NCBI RefSeq assembly: GCF_900114255.1
Contig: NZ_FOSL01000022.1
Coordinates: 21,696 to 85,695, forward strand
Source of the DNA: Neomesorhizobium albiziae
GTDB taxonomy: Bacteria > Pseudomonadota > Alphaproteobacteria > Rhizobiales > Rhizobiaceae
Length of the DNA stretch: 64,000 nucleotides
Direction: 5' to 3'
Shown here: one piece after another, positions 40,210 to 49,619 of the stretch
Position numbering within the stretch: the stretch's first letter is position 1
Layout of the letters: each line of letters starts with the position of its first letter
The notes under the pieces: model-generated
What the model saw: the letters and a program-made list of their open reading frames with translations, nothing else
Databases searched by the model: none
What the model was told of the DNA's origin: nothing
Position numbers and translations under genes: made by a program

Positions 40210-41292
40210 GTGGCCGGAATTTCCTTGAAAAAGGTCGTCAAGCGCTTCGGCGTCTACGAGATCATCCATGGCGCCGACCTCGAAGTCGCCGACGGAGAGT
40301 TTGTGGTGTTCGTCGGCCCTTCCGGCTGCGGAAAATCGACACTGCTGCGAATGATTGCCGGGCTCGAAACCATCTCTGATGGAACGGTGTCGATCGGCGG
40401 AAGGATCGTGAACGATATTGAGCCGGCCGATCGCGGCGTCGCCATGGTGTTCCAGTCCTACGCGCTTTATCCGCACATGACGGTCGAACAGAATCTGAGC
40501 TTCGGGTTGAGAATGACCGGCCATGACAAGGCCGATGTCGCGCGACGGGTCAAACGCTCGGCCGACACGCTGCGCATCTCTGAACTGCTCAAGCGCAAGC
40601 CGCGCCAACTCTCGGGGGGCCAGCGCCAGCGCGTCGCGATTGGTCGCGCCATCATGCGCGAGCCTCAACTGTTCCTGTTCGACGAGCCACTCAGCAACCT
40701 CGACGCCGAACTCAGGGTGCAGATGCGGGTCGAACTCGCGCGGCTGCATAAAGAGCTCGGCGTCACCATGATCTACGTTACTCACGACCAGACGGAGGCG
40801 ATGACTCTGGCCGACAGGATCGTCGTTCTCAACGCCGGCAACATCGAACAGATCGGCGCACCGCTCGACCTCTACGACGATCCGGCCAACCGGTTCGTCG
40901 CCGGCTTCGTTGGTTCGCCGAAGATGAACTTCATGGCAGGCAGGATCGTCGAGACCAACAATGGCGCGGCGATCGTCGAGTTGGTCAATCACCGCGGCGC
41001 GCGTCTGCGCAAGCCGGCTGTCGATGCTCCCGCGGTCGGTTCCGATGTCGTCATCGGTGTCAGGCCGGAGCATTTCTTCAATGCCGGTGAGGGCGACTGC
41101 GACATCACCATCAAGGCCGACGTTGCCGAACATCTGGGCTCCGTGAGCTATGTCTATGCAAACGCTGGCAGGGAGGAGTTGATCATCGAGCGCGAGGCGT
41201 CACGGCAGCGCGCGAACGGCGATCACCTCACGGTTGCCCTCAGGGCCGACCGCTCGCTCCTTTTCGACAAAACGGGCGCCAGGGTTCGCTGA
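40210..41292 (+). CDS. Sugar ABC transporter ATP-binding protein (second locus)
   Basis: 360 residues from a GTG start with GGGAGG upstream. It has Walker A GPSGCGKST (37-45), FQSYALYPHMTVEQNLSFGL, signature [16 protein letters not shown], Walker B LFLFDEPLSNLD and YVTHDQTEAMTLAD, then a MalK-type regulatory domain (IGVRPEHFFNAGEGD). It is clearly paralogous to the ATPase at 34622 but not a recent copy. Confidence 0.93.
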   Translation: MAGISLKKVVKRFGVYEIIHGADLEVADGEFVVFVGPSGCGKSTLLRMIAGLETISDGTVSIGGRIVNDIEPADRGVAMVFQSYALYPHMTVEQNLSFGLRMTGHDKADVARRVKRSADTLRISELLKRKPRQLSGGQRQRVAIGRAIMREPQLFLFDEPLSNLDAELRVQMRVELARLHKELGVTMIYVTHDQTEAMTLADRIVVLNAGNIEQIGAPLDLYDDPANRFVAGFVGSPKMNFMAGRIVETNNGAAIVELVNHRGARLRKPAVDAPAVGSDVVIGVRPEHFFNAGEGDCDITIKADVAEHLGSVSYVYANAGREELIIEREASRQRANGDHLTVALRADRSLLFDKTGARVR

Positions 41293-41337
41293 TTTCTCCA
41301 TTTCCCATCATGCCCGAGCGGCTCCAGGAGACCTGAA

Positions 41338-43371
41338 ATGAACGCATCGTCGAAAAAAATCCGCTGGGGAATCCTCGGGCCTGGCAGTATCGCGAAATCC
41401 TTTGCTGGCGGGCTTGCCCAATCACGGACCGGCATCCTTGCCGCCATTGGCGCGCGCAATCCGGGCAAGCCCTGCCTCGCCGAAAGCTTTGCCGGCGCCC
41501 GCATCCTCGATGGATATGACGCGCTGCTTGTCGATCCGGAAATCGACGCAATCTACATTTCGACGCCGCATCCGAGCCATGCCGAGTGGGCGATCAAGGC
41601 GGCAGAGGCGGGCAAGCATGTGCTTTGCGAGAAGCCCCTTGCGCTCACCGCATTCGAAGCCGACGCGATGATCCATGCGGCGCGCAAGGCCGGCACGTTC
41701 CTCGGCGAAGCCTTCATGTACCGGCTCCACCCGCAGACGCTGAAGCTGGCGGACCTGATCAAATCAGGCGTCATCGGCGAAGTCCGCATGATCAAGTCGA
41801 GCTTCGGCTTTGCCATGCCGGGCTTCATGCCGGAGCATCGGCTCTACGCGAATGACATGGCCGGCGGTGGGATACTTGACGTCGGCGGCTATCCGGTTTC
41901 GATGGCCCGCTTGATCGCCGGCGCTGCGGTGGGAAAGCCGTTCGCCGAGCCAGACAAGGTATTTGGCGTCGCGCATCTGGGCCAATCCGGGGTCGATGAA
42001 TGGGCCTCGGCGTTGCTGCGGTTTGCTGGCGGTATTGTCGCCGAGGTGTCTTGCAGCATTTCGCTCAACCAGGACAATATTCTGCGCATTCTCGGCACGA
42101 AAGGGCAGATCGAGGTGCCAGACTTCTGGTTTGCCGGCGGCAACCGCGACGTCGGGCCAGGCAAGATCGACGTGATGCATCTCGACGGGAAGTGCGAGAC
42201 GATCAGCGTGAACGAAACACGCCATCTCTATTCCTTCGAGGTCGATGCCGCCGGCGAAGCTATCCTCTCAGGCAGGCAAGAACTCGTGTGGCCGGGCATG
42301 GACTGGGCCGACAGCCTCGGCACCTTGCGCGTGCTCGACAAATGGCGCGCCGCAGTTGGTCTCGAATACGGCATCGAGAACGCCGCAAAACGCGTGAACA
42401 CGATTTCCGGCCGTCCGCTGCGGCGAGGCGGCACGGCGATCGGCAAGCGCAAGATCCCGGGACTGCTGCGGGAGGTATCCTTGCTCGCCCTTGGCTTCGA
42501 AGATTTCCGTACCTTCTCTTCCGGGTCAATCCTGCTCGATGCATTCTTCGAGGCCGGCGGCAACCTGTTCGATACGGCCTACATCTATGGCGGTGGCGGC
42601 TACACCGAAACGCTGCTCGGTGAATGGCTGGCGAACCGCGGCGTGCGCGAGCAATCGGTCATCATCGGCAAGGGCGCTCACACGCCGCTCTGCTATCCCG
42701 ACGTTATCGGCAAGCAACTGACGCAGTCGCTCGAACGGCTGCAGACGGACCATGTCGATGTCTATTTCATGCATCGCGACAATCTCGACGTGCCGGTCGG
42801 AGAATTCGTCGATGCGATGGATCGGGAGGCGAAGGCCGGGCGCATTCGCGGGCCGTTCGGCGGCTCCAATTGGACGCGCGAGCGCATGGACGAAGCGATC
42901 GCCTATGCCGACAGGACCGGCAAGCAAAGGCCCGGTACGCTGTCCAACCATTTCTCGCTGGCCGAGATGCTGACGCCGATCTGGCCCGGCTGTGTCACGG
43001 CCTCGAGCGACGACTGGAAACCATGGCTTGTCGCTCGGCAGATGCCAAATTTCGCTTGGTCGAGCCAAGGGCGCGGTTTCTTCACAGATCGCGCCGGACG
43101 TAACAAGCTTGACGACGACGAACTCGTCCGCGTCTGGTATTCGGACCGAAATTTCCGACGCCGTGACCGAGCAATCGAGCTCGCGAACCGTCTGGGCAAG
43201 AGCCCGATTCACATTGCGCTCGCTTACGTCCTGGCGCAGCCCTTTCCCTCCGTTCCGTTGATTGGCCCGCGCACGCTCGCCGAATTGTGGGACAGTCTTT
43301 CGGCGCTCGACATCTCGCTCTCAAAAAACGATCTGGAGTGGTTGGAAGGGGCTAAAGGTGGTCCATCCTGA
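41338..43371 (+). CDS. Gfo/Idh/MocA dehydrogenase fused to aldo/keto reductase
   Basis: 677 residues in one uninterrupted frame. Residues 1-345 are a Gfo/Idh/MocA enzyme: WGILGPGSIAKSF (nucleotide motif), AIYISTPHPSHAEWAIKAAE, CEKPLA (Lys99) and GGGILDVGGYPV. After a short linker, residues 370-677 are an aldo/keto reductase with NLFDTAYIYGGG (Asp412, Tyr417), IIGKGAH (Lys445) and VYFMHRDN (His479), ending IHIALAYVLAQPFPSVPLIG. Both catalytic sets are present. It follows the ABC transporter genes and probably carries out two coupled redox steps on the imported sugar, perhaps with NAD(P) recycling. Known stand-alone families are each about 330 residues. Confidence 0.88.
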   Translation: MNASSKKIRWGILGPGSIAKSFAGGLAQSRTGILAAIGARNPGKPCLAESFAGARILDGYDALLVDPEIDAIYISTPHPSHAEWAIKAAEAGKHVLCEKPLALTAFEADAMIHAARKAGTFLGEAFMYRLHPQTLKLADLIKSGVIGEVRMIKSSFGFAMPGFMPEHRLYANDMAGGGILDVGGYPVSMARLIAGAAVGKPFAEPDKVFGVAHLGQSGVDEWASALLRFAGGIVAEVSCSISLNQDNILRILGTKGQIEVPDFWFAGGNRDVGPGKIDVMHLDGKCETISVNETRHLYSFEVDAAGEAILSGRQELVWPGMDWADSLGTLRVLDKWRAAVGLEYGIENAAKRVNTISGRPLRRGGTAIGKRKIPGLLREVSLLALGFEDFRTFSSGSILLDAFFEAGGNLFDTAYIYGGGGYTETLLGEWLANRGVREQSVIIGKGAHTPLCYPDVIGKQLTQSLERLQTDHVDVYFMHRDNLDVPVGEFVDAMDREAKAGRIRGPFGGSNWTRERMDEAIAYADRTGKQRPGTLSNHFSLAEMLTPIWPGCVTASSDDWKPWLVARQMPNFAWSSQGRGFFTDRAGRNKLDDDELVRVWYSDRNFRRRDRAIELANRLGKSPIHIALAYVLAQPFPSVPLIGPRTLAELWDSLSALDISLSKNDLEWLEGAKGGPS

Positions 43372-43771
43372 TTAACGTTATTCTGGGACTTCGCAACGGT
43401 CGACAAAACCGGCCTCAGATGTCTTCAAATGGCGCAACCAAGACTTCCAGCATGGTCACCCGCCCTTGGTGGAGGGATGCATCGACGTGATCTGACCCAA
43501 GGCGGTCATTGCTGACCCTACCTGTGAAAGTCTCGAGTTGGCCCCTTCCGTACCTCGAGATCCATGGGTGCGCTCGACGATGAGATTGGCGACGGCGACC
43601 TCGTCACCACGACGTTCCCCCACACGAGCGAAAATCCGATCTGGCGCTACAAGCTTGGCCCGGACCGAGGGCTTTGTAACCTGACCCGACGGGCTCCTTC
43701 GACGTGCCGCTCCAGTCCGAAACGCCGCGTTCGCAGCCAGGGGGAAGTAGCTTTCCAAAATCGCGGCATCC
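43372..43771. other. Non-coding stretch before the agp-like locus
   Basis: About 400 bases between the fusion gene and the convergent AraC-type gene. Open frames exist on both strands but none shows a known domain. No terminator, tRNA or repeat was recognised. Confidence 0.45.
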
Positions 43772-44605
43772 TCACACACTCAAGTACATGCCGCTGGTGC
43801 GATATTCCGTCGGGCTCGCGCCATAGACCCGGCGGAACACCTTGGCGAAATAATTCGGATCTGGAAAGCCGCACAGGATCGAGATTTCCTTTACTGGCAC
43901 GGTGTTCTTGGCCAACAGCTTGACTGCCCGCAGCAACCGCTTCTGGACCACGAACTCCGCCGGCGGCATTCCTTCGCTGGCGGCAAACACGCGCGAAAAA
44001 TGGGCTCGGCTCATGCCGGAGACCTGAGCCAGTTCCTCAACCGGCAGCGGTTTGTCGAGATTGGCAGCAATGTGATCGATCACATGCTGCATGGCCCGGC
44101 TCTCCTTGCTTGCCACGGGGTGCGAGCCGAAGACATCGTCATAGAGCACCATCGCGGCTTCATAGGCGATCGAAGAGGCGCTGCCGGGACGATCGGCGCC
44201 GCCCTCGATCAGACGCAGAGTGCAGTCTGCGAGGCGGTCGATGGTTTCCGGATTCAATTTGAAGAGAGGTCCGGTGACGTTCAGAATGTCCTGCTGGATT
44301 CGCAGCGCCTCCTCGCCATGCATCGATATCCAGAAGAACTCCCATCGCCCGCCATCCTCCAACCAGTAGCGATGGTTGTGCGGGATAACAAGCAGCAACG
44401 TCTCGCCGGGACGCACACGATAGGTCCGGTTTTCGTAGCGCAGATTGCCGGCTCCCGCGATGGTATGCTGCAGCACCGTGAAGCTGGACTGGCCACGTTT
44501 CCGGCCATCCCAACTGTAGCTGCTGTCGGTTCGAATCTCATAACCGGTGCTGGTCGGCATCGTGTGCAGGCGCTGGCGTCCGCGTGGCAGCGAGACACTC
44601 TTCAT
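43772..44605 (-). CDS. agpT: AraC-family activator, AgpT-like
   Basis: 277 residues from the ATG at 44605; a longer frame to 44728 has a less typical start. The N-terminal sensor half has ENRTYRVRPGETLLLVIPHN, RYWLEDGGRWEFFWISMHGE. The C-terminal double HTH is VEELAQVSGMSRAHFSRVFA and VKEISILCGFPDPNYFAKVF, ending YGASPTEYR. It is divergent from the first GH4 gene, matching the position expected for AgpT, the AraC-type activator of alpha-galactoside genes in Sinorhizobium meliloti. The symbol rests on synteny and domain type only. Confidence 0.75.
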   Translation of the reverse strand: MKSVSLPRGRQRLHTMPTSTGYEIRTDSSYSWDGRKRGQSSFTVLQHTIAGAGNLRYENRTYRVRPGETLLLVIPHNHRYWLEDGGRWEFFWISMHGEEALRIQQDILNVTGPLFKLNPETIDRLADCTLRLIEGGADRPGSASSIAYEAAMVLYDDVFGSHPVASKESRAMQHVIDHIAANLDKPLPVEELAQVSGMSRAHFSRVFAASEGMPPAEFVVQKRLLRAVKLLAKNTVPVKEISILCGFPDPNYFAKVFRRVYGASPTEYRTSGMYLSV

Positions 44606-44683
44606 CGTCGGCCCGGATTCGATCAGGTGGCTGAGCACAAATTTACCCGCGATAGCACAATCGACCTCTAGGCCCCCGCCAGC

Positions 44684-44697
44684 ATTATGCGCATAAT
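44684..44697. promoter_or_regulatory. 14-bp palindrome in agpT-agaL1 intergenic region
   Basis: ATTATGCGCATAAT is a perfect palindrome in the 233-base gap between the divergent AraC gene and the first GH4 gene. AraC proteins usually bind direct repeats, so another regulator (for instance a LacI-type or global carbon regulator) could bind here. Function is inferred from position. Confidence 0.4.
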
Positions 44698-44838
44698 CCG
44701 ATGAAAGAGAAGAATACGCACGGCCCAAAGTTGGTGACGCTCGAAAGGGAGGAAAAAGCCCATCAGCGCATGCGTGCGCCGATTCTGCGTCAATTTTACC
44801 TAGTGGCTGGAAGCCGGCAGCTTGCCGGGAGGATGAAA

Positions 44839-46299
44839 ATGAGCAAGTTGAAGATCGCCATCATCGGTGCGGGCAGTATCGGTTTCACCAAGAAGCTGTT
44901 CACAGACATTCTGTGCGCGCCGGAATTGCAGGACATCGAAGTCGCGCTGACCGACATCAGCGAGCAGAACCTGCAGATGATCAAGGCGATCCTCGACAAA
45001 ATCGTCGAGTCAAACAAGCTGCCGACAAGGGTGACTGCGACCACCGACCGCCGCAGGGCGATCGAGGGGGCACGCTACATCATGAACTGCGTTCGCGTCG
45101 GTGGGTTGGAGGCATATGCCGACGACATCCGCATTCCGCTCAAATATGGCGTCGATCAATGTGTGGGCGACACAATCTGCGCCGGCGGCATCCTCTACGG
45201 CCAGCGCAACATTCCGGTCATCCTCGACTTCTGCAAGGACATCCGCGAGGCCGCAGCGCCGGGCGCGAAGTTCCTCAACTACGCCAACCCCATGGCGATG
45301 AACACGTGGGCCGCAATCGAATATGGCAAGGTGGATACCGTCGGGCTCTGTCACGGAGTGCAACATGGCGGCGAGCAGATTGGCGAGATCCTCGGCGCAA
45401 AGGAAGGCGAGCTCGATTTCATCTGCTCGGGCATCAACCACCAGACCTGGTTCGTCGACGTGCGGCTGAACGGCCGCAAGATCGGCAAACAGGAGCTGGT
45501 TGCCGCCTTCGAGGCGCATCCCGTCTTCTCGCAGCAAGAAAAGCTGCGCATCGATGTGCTGAAGCGTTTCGGCGTCTATTCGACAGAAAGCAACGGACAT
45601 CTGTCGGAATACCTGCCTTGGTATCGCAAGCGGCCCGACGAGATCACCAAATGGATCGACATGTCGGACTGGATCCATGGCGAGACCGGCGGCTACCTCC
45701 GCTACTCGACTGAAAACCGCAATTGGTTCGAAACGGAGTTTCCCGCGCTGCTAGAGCAGGCAGGCAAGCCGATTGACGTGCAAAAGCGGTCCAACGAGCA
45801 TGCCAGCCACATTCTGGAGGCGCTTGAGACCGGCCGCGTCTATCGTGGTCACTTCAACGTGAGGAACGACGGTGCCATCGTCAACCTGCCCGCTGACGCG
45901 ATCATCGAGTCGCCTGGCTTCGTCGACCGCTTCGGCATCAACATGGTCGCTGGGATAACGTTGCCGGAGGCCTGCGCGGCTACCTGCATGGCATCGATCA
46001 ATGTGCAGCGCATGTCGGTGCACGCCGCTGTGTCGGGAGACATCGACCTGCTGAAGCTGGCTGTGCTGCACGACCCGCTGGTAGGTGCGATCTGCACGCC
46101 CGAGGAAGTGTGGCAGATGGTCGACGAGATGGTCGTCGCCCAGGCCGAATGGCTGCCGCAATATGCCGATGCCGTGCCTCACGCCAGGGAGCGGCTCGCC
46201 AAGGCAACCGTGAAGACCCGCGACTGGCAGGGGGTGGCGCGCCGACAGGTGCGCACGATTGAACAGTTGCGCGCCGACAAGGTCCAGGCAGCCGAATAG
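44839..46299 (+). CDS. agaL1: GH4 alpha-galactosidase/alpha-glucosidase, AgaL1-like
   Basis: 486 residues from the ATG at 44839, with GGAGG 6 bases upstream; ATG 44833 and a frame to 44701 are alternatives. NAD-binding MSKLKIAIIGAGSIGFTKKL opens the protein. The GH4 metal site is LCHGVQHG (Cys171) and GINHQTWF (His201), and LNYANPMAMNTWA is a family core motif. GH4 enzymes cleave alpha-glycosides by an NAD- and Mn-dependent redox-elimination mechanism in the cytoplasm. First gene of an operon ending in a second GH4 enzyme, as in the S. meliloti agp locus. Confidence 0.85.
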   Translation: MSKLKIAIIGAGSIGFTKKLFTDILCAPELQDIEVALTDISEQNLQMIKAILDKIVESNKLPTRVTATTDRRRAIEGARYIMNCVRVGGLEAYADDIRIPLKYGVDQCVGDTICAGGILYGQRNIPVILDFCKDIREAAAPGAKFLNYANPMAMNTWAAIEYGKVDTVGLCHGVQHGGEQIGEILGAKEGELDFICSGINHQTWFVDVRLNGRKIGKQELVAAFEAHPVFSQQEKLRIDVLKRFGVYSTESNGHLSEYLPWYRKRPDEITKWIDMSDWIHGETGGYLRYSTENRNWFETEFPALLEQAGKPIDVQKRSNEHASHILEALETGRVYRGHFNVRNDGAIVNLPADAIIESPGFVDRFGINMVAGITLPEACAATCMASINVQRMSVHAAVSGDIDLLKLAVLHDPLVGAICTPEEVWQMVDEMVVAQAEWLPQYADAVPHARERLAKATVKTRDWQGVARRQVRTIEQLRADKVQAAE

Positions 46300-46404
46300 G
46301 CGGCGCTCATTGCAGATCGCCCGTGGGGCGTGAAGTCAAAGGCCGGCTGAACGGCTGTATCGAGGAACGCCAGGAACCACTGGCGCTTAAAGGGAGAGAA
46401 GTCG

Positions 46405-48495
46405 ATGATGATCAAATTTGGCCTGCGCAGGACTGCGTTCTTGCTTCTTGGCGTGTCGACCCTTGCGACCTATGCCGTCGCCTCCGAGCCGGTGGAGGTG
46501 CCGCAGCAGCCGGAGTTCCCCGCGCAGGGCAAGGCAGCCTATGTGCCGCGCGATTCGATCGAAGAGTTCAAGTCGCTGCCGGAATACAAGGAGCCGACCT
46601 GGGTTACCGAAAAGTTCGTTAAGACGGGCAAGCTGCCGCCTTTGGCGGAGCGCCTGCCTAAGGAGCCGCTGGTATTCAAGGCCGGCAATGCGCCCGACGG
46701 CATAGGCACCTATGGCGATGTCATGCGCCACGTCATCGGCGGCCGGCCGGAAGGCTGGAATTATTCGGCCGGCCAAACCCAAGGCTGGGGCGGCATCGAC
46801 ATCGGCATGTCGGAATGCCTAACGCGCACCGCGCCACTGTTCCAAATCGAGGCCCAGGACATGGAGCCGCTGCCGAACCTTGCCAAGAGCTGGTCATGGT
46901 CCGACGACGGCAAGGTTTTGACGATGAAGCTTATCGAGGGGGCGAAATGGTCCGACGGCGACCCCTACGATTCCGAGGATATCATGTTCTATTGGCAGGA
47001 CAACGTCCTCGATCCGAACGTAACCCCGCTCAACGCCGCGTCACCGGAAACCTTCGGCACAGGCACAACGCTGAAGGCGATCGACGCGTACACGATCGAG
47101 TGGACCTTCAGCGAGTCCTTTCCACGCCAGCACCTTTACGCCATGGCCTACGGCACGTTCTGTCCTGGCCCATCGCATATCCTGAAGACCAAGCACCCCA
47201 AGTACAATAAGGATATGACCTACGACCAGTACAAGAACGGCTGGCCTGCCGACTTCATGAACATGCCGGTCATGGGCGCCTGGGTGCCTGTCGCCTACCG
47301 CCCCGACGATATCATCGTGCTGCGCCGCAATCCCTATTATTGGAAAGTGGACGAGGCCGGCAACCAGCTGCCTTACCTAGACGAGCTGCATTACAAGCTG
47401 TCTACATGGGCGGACCGCGACGTGCAGACGATCGCCGGCTCGGCCGACTTCTCCAACCTGGAGCAGCCGGAAAACTTCGTCGAGGCCCTCAAGCGGGCCG
47501 CCGATCCGAACGCGCCGGCGCGCCTTGCCTTTGGCCCGCGTGTCATCGGCTACAACCTCTACCTCAATTTCTCCGGGAATGGCTGGGGCGAGCCGGACGA
47601 GCGTGGACAGGCGCTGCGCGAGCTGAACCGCGATCTGGATTTCCGCAAGGCGGTGACTATGGCGCTGGATCGCAAGGCGCTGGGCGAGTCGCTTGTAAAG
47701 GGCCCGTTCACAGCGATTTACCCAGGTGGATTGTCGTCGGCGACCAGCTTCTATGACCGCGCATCGACGATGTACTATCCTTTCGACCTCGACGGCGCCA
47801 AGGCGTTGCTGGAAAAGGTCGGCCTCAAGGACACGGACGGCAATGGCTTCGTGAACTTCCCCGCCGACAGGCACGGCGGCCGAGACCTCGAGGTCGTGCT
47901 GCTCGACAACTCGGACTACACCACCGACAAGAGTCTGGCCGAAGGGGTCATAGGCCAGATGGAAAAGCTCGGCATCCGCGTGGTGCTGAACGCGCTCGAC
48001 GGCAAGCAGTTCGATGCCAACCGGTACGCCGGCCGGTACGACTGGATGGTCATGCGCAACGAAGCCGAGCGTGCTTCGGTGGTGCAGGATACGCCCGAGC
48101 TCGCCGCGACCGGTCCGCGCACCAGCGACCATCACCGCGCCCCGGAGGGCGGCCAGTTGGACCTGATGCCGTTCGAACAGGACCTGGTCGAAACGGTCAA
48201 CAAGTTCATTGCCAGCAGCGACGACACCGAACGGGCGGAGCTGATGAAGCAGTATCAGAAGATCGCCACGACCAACCTTGATACGATTGGCCTGACCGAA
48301 TATCCCGGCGCCCTCATCATCAACAAGCGCTTCGCCAACATTCCGGTGGGCGCGCCGATCTTCATGTTCAACTGGGCGGAAGACACCATCATTCGTGAAC
48401 GCGTCTTCGTGCCCGAGGACAAGCGGGCAGACTTCGAGCTCTTCAAAGAAACCCTGCCAGGCAAGCCCGGGGTGGGTGAAGGCCCCGCAAGCTGA
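46405..48495 (+). CDS. agpA: Dipeptide-type periplasmic binding protein for alpha-galactosides, AgpA-like
   Basis: 696 residues with signal peptide MMIKFGLRRTAFLLLGVSTLATYAVA (cleavage before SEPVEV). It is a family 5 solute-binding protein: NLAKSWSWSDDGKVLTMKLI, EGAKWSDGDPYDSEDIMFYW, RRNPYYWKVDEAGNQLPYLD, FRKAVTMALDRKAL. About 700 residues is long for the family, as also noted for carbohydrate-binding members. The dipeptide-type protein inside a GH4 operon matches AgpA, required for melibiose and raffinose uptake in S. meliloti (established there). A small hairpin GCCC-GCAA-GGGC follows the gene at 48523-48534. Confidence 0.85.
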   Translation: MMIKFGLRRTAFLLLGVSTLATYAVASEPVEVPQQPEFPAQGKAAYVPRDSIEEFKSLPEYKEPTWVTEKFVKTGKLPPLAERLPKEPLVFKAGNAPDGIGTYGDVMRHVIGGRPEGWNYSAGQTQGWGGIDIGMSECLTRTAPLFQIEAQDMEPLPNLAKSWSWSDDGKVLTMKLIEGAKWSDGDPYDSEDIMFYWQDNVLDPNVTPLNAASPETFGTGTTLKAIDAYTIEWTFSESFPRQHLYAMAYGTFCPGPSHILKTKHPKYNKDMTYDQYKNGWPADFMNMPVMGAWVPVAYRPDDIIVLRRNPYYWKVDEAGNQLPYLDELHYKLSTWADRDVQTIAGSADFSNLEQPENFVEALKRAADPNAPARLAFGPRVIGYNLYLNFSGNGWGEPDERGQALRELNRDLDFRKAVTMALDRKALGESLVKGPFTAIYPGGLSSATSFYDRASTMYYPFDLDGAKALLEKVGLKDTDGNGFVNFPADRHGGRDLEVVLLDNSDYTTDKSLAEGVIGQMEKLGIRVVLNALDGKQFDANRYAGRYDWMVMRNEAERASVVQDTPELAATGPRTSDHHRAPEGGQLDLMPFEQDLVETVNKFIASSDDTERAELMKQYQKIATTNLDTIGLTEYPGALIINKRFANIPVGAPIFMFNWAEDTIIRERVFVPEDKRADFELFKETLPGKPGVGEGPAS

Positions 48496-48610
48496 GGCGT
48501 ATCGTTTCCTTCCCCTCGGTCTGCCCGCAAGGGCGGCCGTTGGAGAGATACCGCCGGTCGAGCCGGTCTAAACTCCATCGACAGCAACGTTCAGCTGGGA
48601 GCACACGGCA

Positions 48611-49618
48611 ATGCTGAAATTCCTCGCCATGCGCGTCGCCTCTGCGATCCCGCTGCTGTTCGTCCTCAGCCTCGTCACCTTCACCATCATTCAGGCGCCG
48701 CCCGGTGACTACGCCGACTACATCCGTTCGCAGGCGATCAACCAGGGCGGCGCTTCCTACGAGGAGGCCGAAGCACAAGCACAAGCTTATCGCGTCGCCA
48801 ACGGCCTCGATAAGCCGCTGCCCTTGCAATATGCAAACTGGATAACCGGCATCGTCACACGCGGCGATTTCGGCCACAGCCTTTTCTACAACAAGCCGGT
48901 CGGGGAGGTCGTGGCCGAGCGCCTGCCGCGCACACTGATTCTGGCGCTGGTGTGCCACTTCCTAGCCTCGGCCATCGGCATCGGCTTCGGCATCCTTGCG
49001 GCCACGCGACAGTATTCCTGGATCGACACGACGTTGTCGTCCGTGGCGTTCCTCGGCATGACCGTGCCGCGCTTCCTGATGGCGCTGATCATGGTCTACG
49101 TCCTGGTCTTCCACTTCAGCGTGTCCGACATCAACAACTTCTTCTCCTCCCGCTACGGCGGCGCGCAGTGGTCGTGGGCGAAATTCGTCGACCTGCTCAG
49201 CCATGTGTGGCCAGTCATCGCAATCGCCGTATTCGGCGGGCTTGCCTACAACATGCGGGTCATGCGGGGAAACCTGCTCGACACGCTGAATGCCCAATAT
49301 GTCGAAACCGCCCGCGCCAAGGGGCTCAGCGAAAGCCAAGTCATCATGCGTCACGCGGTTCCCAACGCGATGCATCCACTCATCATGTATCAGGGCGTCG
49401 CCCTGCCTTACATGCTGACGGGCGAGATCGAGGTCGCCATCATATTCGGCCTCGCCACCGTCGGACCAGCCATCGTCGGCTCCATGCAGGTGGGCGACGT
49501 TTATGTCACTGCAACCTTCATGATGGTGCTCGCCGCGACCCTGATCCTCGGCAACATTATCGCCGACATGCTGCTTGTGCTGGTCGATCCGCGCGTGCGT
49601 ATCGGGGGAGGAGACTGA
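48611..49618 (+). CDS. agpB: OppB/DppB-type permease, AgpB-like
   Basis: 335 residues. The N-terminus MLKFLAMRVASAIPLLFVLS and the loop KPLPLQYANWITGIVTRGDFG are typical of OppB. Later segments include VYVLVFHFSVSDIN, the ATPase-contact stretch DTLNAQYVETARAKGLSESQ, VIMRHAVPNAMHPLIMYQGV, and a closing VLVDPRVRIGGGD. Five to six membrane helices are visible. It forms the transmembrane channel with the product of the next gene, which begins one base after this gene's stop. Confidence 0.88.
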   Translation: MLKFLAMRVASAIPLLFVLSLVTFTIIQAPPGDYADYIRSQAINQGGASYEEAEAQAQAYRVANGLDKPLPLQYANWITGIVTRGDFGHSLFYNKPVGEVVAERLPRTLILALVCHFLASAIGIGFGILAATRQYSWIDTTLSSVAFLGMTVPRFLMALIMVYVLVFHFSVSDINNFFSSRYGGAQWSWAKFVDLLSHVWPVIAIAVFGGLAYNMRVMRGNLLDTLNAQYVETARAKGLSESQVIMRHAVPNAMHPLIMYQGVALPYMLTGEIEVAIIFGLATVGPAIVGSMQVGDVYVTATFMMVLAATLILGNIIADMLLVLVDPRVRIGGGD

Positions 49619-49619
49619 G

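Noticed and set aside
43564..43923. Plus-strand frame before the AgpT-like gene
   Set aside because: Its second half is antisense to the AraC-type gene and the first half has no recognisable features.
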